Source: Eutreptiella sp. 'Long Island Sound 2002' (taxonomy: Eukaryota; Euglenozoa; Euglenophyceae; Eutreptiales; Eutreptiaceae). From it: a DNA stretch of 64,000 nucleotides. Below the pieces are notes generated by a model. That model ran no database searches, was not told where the DNA came from, and saw only the letters and a program-made list of their open reading frames with translations. This document shows positions 1 to 36,020 of the stretch, piece after piece (the first letter of the stretch is position 1; each line of letters opens with the position of its first letter). The translations under genes and the position numbers were made by a program. The DNA is taken from assembly GCA_964036045.1 (NCBI GenBank), contig OZ038380.1, positions 171,925,245 through 171,989,244 on the forward strand, written 5' to 3'.

Positions 1-49
1 GCGATCAAAGTGCCCATCCTTTTACAATGATTCTCTTCAAAATGTACCA

Positions 50-291
50 TCACATTGGCTGTTGCCAAGTGTTCCGGGGTTTGAACACTCCCATCAAAGG
101 AGCCGCACCATCAACTTCACAATCAGCAACTTTAGGACTAGTAACTTCACGATTAGCAACTTCGCGACTAGCAACTTCTACCATGGCCTCTTCATCAATC
201 ACAGCCTCAAAGACATGTTCAACAACAAGTTCATCATCCTCCCATGCCTCCATCACATCAGCAAGAAAGGGAATGGCGGGGCGTCAGCTAT
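50..291 (-). other. possible coding fragment with 15-bp tandem repeat
   Basis: On the minus strand a frame runs open from about 291 to the stop at 50. It reads like protein: an acidic stretch (AWEDDELVVEHVFEAVIDEE) followed by a five-residue repeat around REVAN/REVTS. The repeat comes from a degenerate 15-bp unit, about four copies between 112 and 180. The plus-strand frame across the same unit is also open (repeat TISNF/RTSNF), so openness alone proves little. No start, splice partner or family was recognised. It may be an exon, a decayed gene fragment or just a minisatellite. Confidence 0.25.
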
Positions 292-299
292 GACAAAAA

Positions 300-3200
300 A
301 AAACTAGAACAGGGGGGTGGTCAAAATATTATGACACACGAAATAATATCACGCACCATTTTCGACAGTGTTTTGCCTTGTTATCTGTGGTACGCGGAGG
401 CGGGCAAGATGCATGTGTGATATTATATTGGTGGGTGACAATAACAGGGGGGGGGGGGTATGTTGTGCTGTGTGAGGTGGCTTGATCGCGAGTGGGAACG
501 ACCATTGTGCCATCGCGGACATATCACTGCATTTGGGCTAAATTGCTACTGTAAATCCCACATAGCTACATCGATTGGGGGGAGTGGCTTGACTTGTGGT
601 GCAACACGATGCAAAGCAAGTGAGCAGGGCTCAACGGCTCAAGAACATGGAACCTGGCAATCACAACATAGGGTATTTTGTTGCGTGTTGTGTATGTAAT
701 TTGGTTTCGCCACAACCCGTCTCTTACAAAGCTGTATGCTAACAATTTAGCACAGTGTCCCACCCTGCCCTACACTGTTCACTCGAAGTTGGGCACGCCG
801 GCGGGACTCCCAATCCTCATCCTTCAGCGGGGCTAGTGGCAGCAAGGATGCCTTACAACCATGATGGGGCCAAGCAGCTCCATGGGCCCGCTGCTCCCTT
901 GGGAGCTCAAGTAACCCCAAGGTCCACTCCACTTATCACTTTTGGAATTGTGGGGCCGACAAACAACGTCATGGATGATGACGTCCACAGTCACCCTTGG
1001 GCGGTCATGATGCTAGTGTGCCCATTGACCATGCTCTACCACCTCTATGCCCTCCCCTCCCTCCTATTACCCCCGTTTTGTACTGTATTGCCATCGCTAT
1101 GCCATTTGGCACCTAGGTCCCGCATCTGCCATGATGGTGGAACTAGGGTTCAAGGCGGATACGAATGTTTCCGGAACCAAGGGGCCTAGCCACAAAGCTA
1201 CCAACTCTAGTGGTGGGGTTGGGGCAAGCCCGCCACATTTGGCGGTGAGCCGGCCACGGTGGTTGCGGAAGTTCCTTGAAGAGAAACATACTTTATCTCC
1301 CTTAGGAAACCCATGGGGCTCGCTCGCATTCAGGGGCCACCCTCCACAATGAAAACTCAAGCTGGTCTTGCCAAGCACCTCCTAGCTACCAATAGCAAAT
1401 GCGTGGGGCGTGTTCATGTTCCGTTATACTTCCTGCGGTGTTTACACACACATGTGCATAGGCCAAAGAGCCATCAAGCTCCCATGGGCGGCGCTTGAGC
1501 CTCAATGATTACCTCCAAATCCAAATTCAAATCTCAAACCTTGCCCCCTCCCCTTGCCACCATCCCCTCACCCTATCCTAGGGCCAATCCTTAGCTCCTG
1601 ACCCTGCAATCTTTACTCCTAGTACCTGTGTCGTTTGAGATTGATGCCTTTCCCTCTCCTCTCTTGTCTCCCCACCCATCCCACCGCGGGGGGGGGGATG
1701 CTCGGGACAGGGGCGCAGGCAGTGCACGGAAGGATGGGGTGAAGGCCCACATGTTTTGTGCTACATGGATGTATGCAGTCACCCTATGTGGATATCCACT
1801 TGGAATGTTTGCCGTTGTCTACCCAAGAATGAGAATGACAAAGGCTCAAGTGGAAGAGGTTGAGCAACTTATTAACGTGAACCACACGTATATGTGGGTT
1901 AACGTTTTGTGCTCGTGACATTGAGTCTATGTGTTTCATTTTTTCTGTCACCGACACCGTCATCATGACATCATGTCATACAACTAATAAGTGTGGGCCT
2001 GTGGGCCATAAAGGGCTCATGTTCTAGTTTTGTCTCCTGAAGTAAGTGGGATACGAGGCCATGCAAATATGCAAAAGACAAGCTTAGACGGCTTTGCATG
2101 GAGGCGTTTTGTATGCTTTGCAAGACAAGGAGCGAGGGAGAGAAGGAGGTGGTGCGAGGACCACCATATGTGCATCAACGCATCAACGCAAAATTCTTCT
2201 TGTGCGTTCTCACTCGCATTGGAACGCGGACGGTCGCGGGCGGGGCAGTGAACCTCCCTGAAGTTGCACAAGCATGGTAAAACAACTGAGCGGCACGCGT
2301 CCAACCGTGCCTTCAACTACGCTCAAACGTGCTCGGTGTCCCCAAAAACACGGGAACATGCAAGTATGTGCAATGAAAAGCAACGGCATATAGATTCAAG
2401 AGGTGGACCGAAGAATGAGGGAAGTACCTGGCCCCAGAATTTTTCTTGAGCAATAGTCCGTGGGTCCCTCACAACATTGGACCCTTGGTCCACCCTTGTC
2501 GCGAACATCCGCGGTCTAGCATTCGCATTTCCGTCATCAATAGCTCGGTCGGTGTCCCCGCTTCGCAATGTTGTAATGGATCTTGGGATGAGGCTGCGTC
2601 GCAATGTATTGGTGGAAATCTTGGTGAACCCTTGTTGCACACCATGAAGATGAGTGGTGGCGGTGGCTTGCTCGAAGCCAAATGCCCACCACAAGACAAA
2701 ACCAGCGACGCACCCAAGCGTCAGCCACGTCGTTTTGCACCGACTTGTTTGTCGGCCACAGCTTTTGCTCGCAAGCCATGGTTCCAAGGACAACAGGTGT
2801 TCAATGTCCGGCTCTTGCGGCGAGATAGGACGATGCATGGGGTGCCAAATGAAAGAAAAATAGCGCCCAAGGCCACCCACTGTCGAGCAACACGGAAGTG
2901 CACCTCGCGAACGCCAGAACTACACGCAACCATGAAGAGCATGCGTGTGTCAAGCGTTTTCCCGCGTGCACCGTTCACATGGTTTGGACCATGGTCCTGT
3001 TTCGCGGCACATGCCATGCACGTTGATTGTAAAATCTACCTTATGTTGCAGAGCCGGACATGTCGATGACTCCCCATCATTGAACGGACATGCTTAACCC
3101 ACGAGCGCCTTCGGGGAGCTTTGCAGATACAAGCAAAAGTCGTTGTGTGTGTGTTCGTACGTGGGCTTATGCAAACGATCACGTGATCGAAAAACGCGAG

Positions 3201-5900
3201 TTGCAATGAAGCGTAGCCACTTGGCGTTAATCACCAGGATGCCGCTTCTTCATGTGTCACGAACGATGAGTCGGAAACAAGACGAACGAAAACTCGTGCG
3301 CTCCTCGCAGTAGATTTCGTGCCCTTGATCCGCAAGACCAATTTTTGTTGGATCGGAAACACCACCCAAGCGATGGGGAAATTAGGTGGGTGGGCTTTGG
3401 TCGCCCTCCTCATCAGGGGAAACCGAAAGCAACCACAATCAAGGCACAAGCAACACTTTAACGGGGCACATCCGAAGGAACAACACGAAACAAACGTTCG
3501 GCGAGTGTTTCCCATGTGCGCCAAAAGGGCCATGAGGCACGTGTCCACACCTTTAAGTCCTTGCAAGTCCGTAGGAGGAACAAAACGCACTTTTTTGGAA
3601 GTAGTGCTTGGGAAGGTGGGAGGTGCGATCAAACAACTAAAATTCATTGAATGCGGTCGGAAACCCTGCCCACATACGTGTACCTAGAGTTGCATTGGTA
3701 TCCTGCCATACAAACTGAAACCACCAAATTGGGTTCCATTAAGATTAGGATGCGCCATGGGACCGTGCAGGAAGGCGGTTTGGCCGCTGCGTCTTGAGTG
3801 AAACAAATCCGCCCTGGGATGAGTTTGATTCTTACAATATCCGAATCTCCAGCCTCGTGGCCCCAAGGTCTCGACGTTGCCAATCCACGTATTTCATGCA
3901 AAGGCATTGCGCCGCATTTTTATTGTGTGCCGTATGCGGCGACTGCCGTGTACACGTGTCCTTACATCTTAAATCGCCAAGGAAATCCCCAGAGTTCCAC
4001 CCAATTGACATTTGAAAGCGTCATTTAAGAATGTACGAAATTTTGAAGCACTGTCCCATTTCGCAAAATGCCGCTGTTTTCCGTTTTACAGATCAGATCC
4101 GCATAAAAACCTAAATCGCGACAAGGTTATTGGCGTGTGTCGCCTCTTCGCGCCCTGTCGACCGCAGCTGCATACCGTCAGCATCCGGGAGGACCGAAAT
4201 CGCATGGGAAAGTAGGGTACAAAAACATGAAGCAGCTTCCGAGACATATCATGTAAGTTATGTGCAAGTGATGAGGGCGTTGTCTTTCCTTGCCAATCAG
4301 CTGTTATTAGCAGTGTTTCTGCATGCTCCTTGTTCCCCCCACAAGGGACTTCGAGCAATAAGGTTGCACAAAGAAAATGGTGATATTGGAATGGTATCAT
4401 GTGCCCCTCGTGTGTATATCAAAACTCTTCGCAGTATCCAAAAGATGCATTGTGTATGAGCCGTGATCACCATAGGGTGAAGGAGCGTGAAACATAGGGT
4501 GCTCCATATTGATCATACACAAGGGCCGCGCAAAACAGAAGGTCCGGAGCCACGGTGTGGCATTTTGGGTGCAGACCACATTAGCCACCCTGCGTCGCTC
4601 CACTTCCAAGTGCAAGCGGGGTTTAGATAGTTCGATAGTCGTGTAATTTTGAAATCGATGCAGGTGCTTAGAACCTTGCCGATTTGTTGTTTATTGGGCC
4701 AATGCTCAATTGTGTCCCCTCATTTTCCAAAGCCCTAGTTTGCCTTCATAAGGGCTAAGAATACCTTGTCGTGAATCTCGGGACTGATCTTGGGCCTCAC
4801 GAGGTGACAAGTCACCTAATGCGCGGATTCGGGCAAGTCCATGATGAGGGGGCATCATGTCATAGCGTGCAATATCGGCGATGAAACACGCACTTGTTGC
4901 CCCTTGTCGTTTGCAGAAAAAGTGAAATTGCTTCGTCATGAAACAATTCGTCGTTAAACCTCCTTTGTTCGTTGATTGTTAATCAGTTGATTCATGAATT
5001 TCATCGTTAACTAAAGGACAGACGTTGTTTTGGCCATGCAAAATACCGTACCTTATTTGGCGAGGCAGAAGTATCCCATTCATGCCACCTAAGAGTCAAG
5101 AGTGGTCACCCGGCATGTGGGAGCCTACAAACAGCAACGTTCTCAGAGGTACATCAAATGGGGGGAGATCTGGCACAATTGGAGGTATGACCCGAGACCA
5201 CAGTAACGTGGGATCATCGTGAAACTGGGCAGCTCTGAGAGGGAGTACCGCATGCGGGCGCAGTGCACACGCAGCGCACGCACGGTCCGTGTATTGGAGT
5301 TATTCATTGTCGTTTTGCATCGTTAAAATCGTAGTCGTTCTTGTTAAACAACGTCATTGTGCCTTTGCGTCATGGCATGATGTGCACATGCATTGACTAT
5401 CATATGCGTGCATGTCACATGGCATACACTGCGCCACCCGCCACATGGTTCTCGATGTACACATATTTGTCACGAGGATAAAGAAACACGAAGTGCAAGT
5501 TGACACTAGTGTGCATAATGGTTGACTGCTGATTGTGGACCCATGCTCGCGCCATGTGGCAGCTAGTAGTCGTATGATTGCTGTTCCTTTGCACTGACAA
5601 CTTGGTTGCCCAGGGTGCTGATCCACATTGGAGGGAGTCCGTGGAAAGCAATTTTGTGGGAAACCTTTCGGATGGCACCACTACAGCTCAGTCCTACCAC
5701 TCAGTCCTACCACCCCTCAAAAGGATCACTTGTTTGATGTACAGTTTGCCAAGGCAAACCCATCAAGCAAGGTGATTCATCCTTTGCCTCCTTCCAACTC
5801 CCCATTGGTTATTCCAAATGACAAATTGTTCATCGGTGGTGCGTGGTTGTCTTTGCGCGTTTGCTTTTTCTGCCTCTGAATAAAATCATCGAACCAACTG
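300..5900. other. gene-poor region, nothing identified
   Basis: Only short overlapping frames on both strands are seen, none with a recognisable domain. A minus-strand frame at 2323-2880 has a partly protein-like middle section but no motif I can place. There is a poly-G run near 450-460. I see no RNA gene here. Confidence 0.5.
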
Positions 5901-5937
5901 CAAGGCTTTGAACTGGTGGTTCTTGTTTCGGTTGTCT

Positions 5938-5945
5938 TATAAAAT
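5938..5945 (+). promoter_or_regulatory. TATA-like box upstream of GFM1
   Basis: The octamer TATAAAAT lies 132 bases before the GFM1 start codon, in an AT-richer stretch. Position and sequence fit a core promoter, but no transcript start is known, so this is only a candidate. Confidence 0.25.
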
Positions 5946-6055
5946 ATTCGCCATTTGCTTCATTAGCGGTGGCAAGTGGAAGCAAAGTATGAGAAGTAAG
6001 TTGTGCTTCAGTTCTTGTGTTCTTGGTTGCGTTGGCAGCCTCCATTCGCTGGTAA

Positions 6056-30346
<24,291 letters not shown>

Positions 30347-33208
30347 TTTTTTGTCTGCGGTCCAACTGAACTGGAATTGAAAAAAGTCACGGCAGAGTTT
30401 TATCAGTACACTTCTGTCGTTCCCAGGGATTTGCCTTGGGCACAAGCTGTTCAATTATCACAGATGTCTGCGTGTGTATGAGATTTCCAAGATGAGGATA
30501 TTGTGGGTGAGGCATGTGCCATGCGTGTGTCTCTGTGTATTGAAGTGTGCCGCAGTCCGTGCCATGGGCATCTGCGCATGTACATGTGCATGTGCATATG
30601 TGCGTAGATTAGTGTGCAGTTGCTGGTTTTGGCTGCTATGGTCCACAATGCCATGTTGCTTTATTGGGGCATGGGCACAAACCCTAGGTTAGGCCCATAT
30701 CCTATCCCCATGAATGATGCCATCTTTTTATCTAGCGAGTAATGGCGCGTTGCAGCTGTTACAGCCCCATGCGATGCTATATGCAGCAATTGTCAGGGCA
30801 TATCAGCTGCCCTATTCAGATTACAGTCCCCTAATTCACATCCACCATCTAACCACATCTCTACAAGCGACATCCTACTTGGAATTCGCACCAGTGGATT
30901 CAATTGTTGCTGGTTGCATTCGCATGTTTCTGATTTGAGTCTGGTGCTCTCCACCACGGATGGCTGTGGGCGGTAGGGCAGCCTCCCCCACCCCTCTCTG
31001 AAGCATGCCACACGGTATAGACCGCCAAACCCAATCCGGTCCCTAGCCAATCCTTCTTCAAAATGCAAAGACATCTTTGGTACAACGTGCAAGTGCAAAT
31101 CTTGTACTCAACGCCCCCATTTTTTTGGACCCAAGTGCTGCTGGCCAGAACCCAGCAATCTACACGGGTGCATACAAAAAAAACCCTGTTTTTTTACCCA
31201 AAAACCCCCAATTATTACCAACCCCCACCCCCCCCCCCACCCCATTTCTCGCCAAAAATGCCCCAGCAAGGTTTGGGGTGTTTTTTTGGTCAGGTTTGTG
31301 GGTTTTTTGGGTAATTTGACTTGACTTCTTGTCGTCCACTGGTGTAACCTCATGATGTCACCTTTTTTGTTTGGCGGCCACTCGACGGTGGGGGGCTCTA
31401 TCTCCGCCATAGGTTTCCTCAGGTGAAAGGCCCCCCTCACGGGCGACCACCTGGGTTCCCCCGGGGTCCGACCGACGCCTAGTCAGTCCCCCCCTTCACC
31501 TGGCCGTGCAGTCTGATACGTCCCCTGCAAGATGGGCGCTGTGTCGGTGCACTGGCGGTTTTTTTTTGGTAAGGTTTGTGGGTTTTTTGGGTAGGATTTG
31601 AGTTTTTTGTGGTAGGAACTGGGAAACATTGGTACCTGGTTGACATTGGGTAAAATTTCTCAGTAACATCGGGGATTGTTTGTGAAGGTTTTTGGTCATA
31701 TTTCGGGTGTTTTTTTTTTAGTAAGATGTTGGTTTTTTTTTGTCAAAAGTGTTTCCGGCGCAGCATTTTGGCCACGGACTCAGACCCCACAAATCTTTTT
31801 TGGACCATTGAGTTGGGGATGGGGACCCATGAATCCACAACATAGTGTGGCTTTCGAGTTGGGTTTATGGACTCCCACTTTCCTGTGGGCTTTCGAGTTT
31901 GGGTGATTGACTCCCGCACTCTGGTGCGGCTGGTTGAGTTCGGGTTATGGACACCCATGATTCGGCGTGGCCGGTTTGAGTTGGGCTTTAGGCTTTCGCG
32001 GCACCATTAGGTACAGCTGCACGAAGCGTTTGGAAAACAAAGGATACATTAGTGTGTATATGATTGCGTCTAACAACAACCGCACCATGGCTTTCATATA
32101 TGTGAACATTTTTTGCGTATTTTAGTGCTTTGTGTTTGTTGTTCAATGAGTGGATGCAACGTGTGGTAGGGTTTATCAAACAGCTACAACAAAAGGATCC
32201 AATGATTCAACCTCAAGATGCGGTACACAGGTGATACTGTGGTTGTGCACTTGTTTGTATCACATGAACACAATGCGCAAGATTGAGTTTTGTGAATCTT
32301 TCTGCAGGTTTTGATTCTTTCATCAACGAAAATCTCATAAGGCCAATTTCGAGCAAATTTGGGGTAGGGGAGCCGGTACACAAATCTTGGAAGTTTTGTC
32401 ATTGCGCTAGCAAGGGCTTTTTTCTTTGTAGCTCTTAGCACAATGCACAAAGGTTTGTGGCATCTTGGCCCATCGAATATTGCAATTGAACAATATCTAT
32501 CTTGTGTTCTCGAAGGTCACCAAACAAGGAGACAAAAGCAGAAGGGCCCCGGAAGAGGGGGCAAAATCAGAAGTGGCTACATCACTTTAGCCTTCTTGGG
32601 GTTTCATAGCTGCGAGACATGAACAAGAGACAAAGCGGTGCCTCTTCTCCATGGAAAAATGGTGCCTATCAATTGAGCCCTAAATGCTTTCTTTTGATAT
32701 GGCTAGAAAACTATTGATATTCGGATCATTTCTTGTGTCGTTCTAAAACGAGGCAAAAGGCTTACATGTTGAATGAGTACACATGTTGCTATTTTGCGGC
32801 GTAAATGCACACATGTTGAACTAGAACAATCCAGTAAAGTATGTCCGGTTTGCCGAAGATTCTGATGTTTAGATTGCCGCAATAAACATGGCTACAATTC
32901 GCATCGGGTATTTTTGTGATTTTTGTAGTGACAAGTTTCAAAGATTTTGAAAGGAGAAAAGCTTGCACTCTAACAATCATTGATTGATCTTCAAATGACA
33001 ATTTTGTTTTGCAGCCGTGTTCTTCCCAGGGTGGGCTTTTCGACTGTGAAATGTCTGTCATACATCCCAAACACGTACCTTTGACATTATTTTGCCCATT
33101 CCGTAACAAAAAACTATGTTAACAGAAGTTACAATTTCAAGTGCTTCCGAGACATTATTTTGCCCAATTCCGTAACAAAAAACCACATTAACAGAAAGTC
33201 AGACTTTG
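30347..33208. other. intergenic region between GFM1 and the retrotransposon
   Basis: No coding frame was recognised. It contains T/G-rich stretches near 31100-31320 and 31560-31740, both with GGTTTGTGGGTTTTTTGGGT, and a degenerate tandem array near 31810-31985. An ~48-base direct repeat (GACATTATTTTGCCCA ... TTAACAGAA) occurs at 33083 and 33151, just before the insertion site. Confidence 0.55.
31810..31985 (+). repeat. degenerate ~42-bp tandem repeat
   Basis: Units start at about 31810, 31856, 31895, 31936 and 31978 with GAGTTNGG, then a GGAC/TGAC block and a GTGGC/GTGCGGC block. Unit length varies from 39 to 46 bases. Confidence 0.7.
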
Positions 33209-33213
33209 GGGTG
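33209..33213. repeat. retrotransposon target site duplication, left
   Basis: GGGTG directly outside the left LTR; the same five bases follow the right LTR at 45543-45547. Five bases is the usual size for Ty3/Gypsy integrases. Confidence 0.85.
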
Positions 33214-33938
33214 AGAAAGATGTCCTTGAATTATGCCCTAGGTCTTTTAATGTATTCCTGCAAGTTGGTTTTGTAGTGGAAAACCCCAAACCAAAGCAGC
33301 AAGTAGAGCAAGGACTGAATATGGATCGAATCAATGAAATCAATGATTGGTTTTGGAATCCAGTGTAACACAGAAGGGCTGCAGATAGACAAAGCAGGTA
33401 TATGAACATAGATTCAATCACAAATGGATAAAGCAAAAGGTTTTATATGAAAATTGGTCCGACTCTAGCCTCAGAGGTTGCAATAGGCACTTCATGTGCA
33501 CTCTTTTGGGTGAAATGGTGCTGGTTAGGACTGAGGGGCATAGATGTCAGGACCACACAGAAAATGACTTGGCCAAGCAACTGAATTCAGAAACAGTTAC
33601 AAAGTAGGACCACAATAAGTGGTATAATCAATTGAGTATAGGGGTCTTGGGGTGGGAGACCACTTAGGCTTAACCTCCAAGGCCCACAAGCATGGAATGC
33701 CTGATTTATTTTGGTATGACCTCCATGAAGGAAGGTACCTCCGCTCAGTTGAGTGGTAGGGGTGAACTTCATGGGGGGGCTAGGGTCACAACCCTAGTTA
33801 CTTTGAGAAAGTGTACTTTAGGCTACAAAAGAGAGATAAAAACACTTAAGTTTGTCTCAGCATCAACAAAGGGTTTTAAGGGGGGCTTAGCCTGGATCAA
33901 GCCCTCCAAGAAAGACATGGCAGTGACTTTTTCTTACT
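33214..33938 (-). repeat. 3' LTR
   Basis: Identical to 44819-45542 by direct comparison; the terminal base at 33214 (A) differs from 44818 (G). On the element strand it begins AGTAAGAAAAAG and ends CATCTTTCT. Confidence 0.95.
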
Positions 33939-33945
33939 CCCCCTT
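33939..33945 (-). promoter_or_regulatory. polypurine tract (plus-strand primer)
   Basis: On the element strand CCAAGGGGG stands directly before the 3' LTR start AGTAAG, which is the expected place for the polypurine tract. Confidence 0.7.
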
Positions 33946-34181
33946 GGAGTACCAGTTGATCAAGCTAGTAGGACCAAGGAAAAAGGCTCAAATATTCCCA
34001 AAATTACCTCAAAAAAATGCATTAAACTTACCAAAAACATTCTCATCACTTCATAGAAGCCTATCACACTGTAGGGACCCTTGAAAAACAGTGTAATGTA
34101 CCGTGTATGATGTCCCTTCGAAGGGGCATTCCTCAAAAGTCGCCGGCGTGAGGCGAAAACTTTTGGAAAAAAAAAAGTGTG

Positions 34182-34255
34182 GGGGCAGTGGGAATTGAAC
34201 CCAGGACTCCCTGTCCAGAGCACATGTGTCTGTCCACTAGGGTACAGTCGAACGC
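34182..34255 (-). ncRNA. tRNA-like sequence with A and B boxes inside the retrotransposon
   Basis: On the minus strand TACCCTAGTGG resembles an A box (10 of 11 positions of TRGCNNAGYGG) and, 32 bases later, GGTTCAATTCC matches the B box consensus. A four-pair D-stem-like helix (CTGT/ACAG) closes the A-box loop. The T-arm has four good pairs; acceptor and anticodon stems do not pair. It is a pol III promoter-like relic or captured SINE head, not a convincing functional tRNA. Confidence 0.4.
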
Positions 34256-35347
34256 TCTAATGCGGACGGTTATCGCCGTATAAACAACGTTTTAGTAAAC
34301 GTCCTGACCAAGGGCCAGGGCGGAGCAATACTCCCAATGGAGGACACAAACCCCCAGGAGCTGAAAAAAATAGAAAGTGGAACCAGCAGGGAGTGATTCC
34401 TGCGGTTTTGCGGAAGGGGTTGCGATTTAGCAAGTGAAATCGTTGAAAATCGACGAAACCACGCGGGAAATCGTCATTTTTACACATAACTTAAAGTCGC
34501 AGACAAGCGCAAACGAAGCGGACGCCAAGAAAAGGGTTGCGCAAGCGAAAACGGCTTTTGGAAAAGAAGGTATGAGCCGTAGTTTTTAAAGTTTTAAAGA
34601 AAATTTTTGCACAGTTGCATCAAAATTTTTATAAACTTCAGAGTAAAGAATTCAAAATCAGCCCACACCACAGAGCAGTTCAACAACCCGTCTCTCAGGT
34701 ATGTCTGTGTCACTTCACACTCACGCATTGCGTTCGTGTTGGTTGTTCCGTCAAAACGTTAGGGTTGTCAACGCTGTGCTCGTTGGGGGGTCGGGTGTTC
34801 ATCTCTCGTGCTCTGCACAGGCGAAAGCAGGAATGAAAGGTATGTGATGCGAATGGAGCGCGCAGCGCGCACGTAGGGTTAGAATTTGCGCTGTGCTCGC
34901 GATGCATGTGCCTAATCTAGGCATCCACACGCTGTATCGCTTCACCTGTATCCCTAATCCACCCTTGTTTCCTTCTTCACAGGTTAGCGTCTGTACGTGT
35001 GCGGCCGTAGCGTTCAAGTTGAGTTGCTTAAAACGCTTAGGTTTGTTTTGTGTTCGTTTCAATGCGGCATTCGCACGATGCATGGTGAGTAAGGTAGGTT
35101 AGCCCAGGAGGAGCTCACCTCCTGGTTGAGTCTGTGGTTACGCCTCCCTTCCCCTTAGCCCACGCAAACTGCACCCTGTTTTTCACCTCAAGGGCGGCAT
35201 TTGTGTGCAAAAGAAAGACGCGCGGTTTCCGCGTGTTTGCACCTGAAAACAAAAAATAAAAAAACGGAGGAATCTCAAATATATTTTTTAGGCTATGAGC
35301 GGAATGCAAGTAGTCAGAGGTATCAAAAAAACGTTTTTTTTGGCATG

Positions 35348-35375
35348 TTGAGTGCGCGAGGCCTCGCGCACTCAA
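35348..35375. repeat. perfect 28-bp palindrome P1
   Basis: TTGAGTGCGCGAGG and its exact complement joined at an AGGCCT centre, with no loop. It is preceded by a ~95-base block starting GGAGGAATCTCAAA that recurs before P2. Confidence 0.95.
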
Positions 35376-35837
35376 TTATGCAGAATGTGTATTTCGCAAT
35401 GGTCCTGAAAAAAAAGAATTCCATGCCAAATGAGGCTCTGGTGTCTTAATGGGTGCCTCATGGCGTACCGTTCGGGTCATGTCAGCAGCAAGAGTGGTCA
35501 ATCAATGGACGTTTTGTACACGCCATGCACTATGTAAGGTGTAATAGATCTAAATGGCGGGTTGCCCTCAGTCCTTGCTAAACACACCATTTTCAGTTAG
35601 TTTACCTACAAATGAGGTGCCCAGCCTCCGATCTTTTGGGGCTGTACAACAGTTTGTCAGAAGCGCTAGGTCACAGAACGTATGAAGCAAGTGCTCTAGA
35701 GAGGATAGTCTACTCGCTACTCTTGAGCTCACTGTTTTCACAAAATTCCAAAAGGGAGGAATCTCAAAAAGCCTTTTGGAGGCTATCGGCAGGATGCAAG
35801 TATTCAGGGGTATTCAAAACCCCATGCTTCTAGCATG

Positions 35838-35865
35838 TTGAGTGCGCGAGCCCTCGCGCACTGAG
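35838..35865. repeat. near-palindrome P2
   Basis: Related to P1 (TTGAGTGCGCGAG / CTCGCGCACTGAG) with mismatches at the centre and end. The upstream block GGAGGAATCTCAAAAAGCC ... AGCATG parallels the one before P1. Confidence 0.85.
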
Positions 35866-35992
35866 TGTTCCGCCGTGCAAGTCTTTAACCCATATTGAAT
35901 CTTGCAGTTTGCTTTTGCTCCATCCTTGCTTCATGCCACTTCGGATGTCAAAAAGTGATCTCAAAAAAGCCTGAAAATCTCACTCCAGGTGG

Positions 35993-36020
35993 CTGAGTGC
36001 GCGAGGCCTCGAGCACTCAG
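35993..36020. repeat. near-palindrome P3
   Basis: CTGAGTGCGCGAGG / CCTCGAGCACTCAG, one mismatched pair from perfect. A shorter related upstream piece (GATCTCAAAAAAGCC) is present. Confidence 0.85.

Noticed and set aside
2323-2880. 185-codon minus-strand frame in the left intergenic region
   Set aside because: A middle section looks protein-like, but there is no domain, no start context and the ends are clearly non-coding; at best a decayed element.
34182-34255. functional tRNA gene
   Set aside because: A and B boxes are present but acceptor and anticodon stems do not pair.
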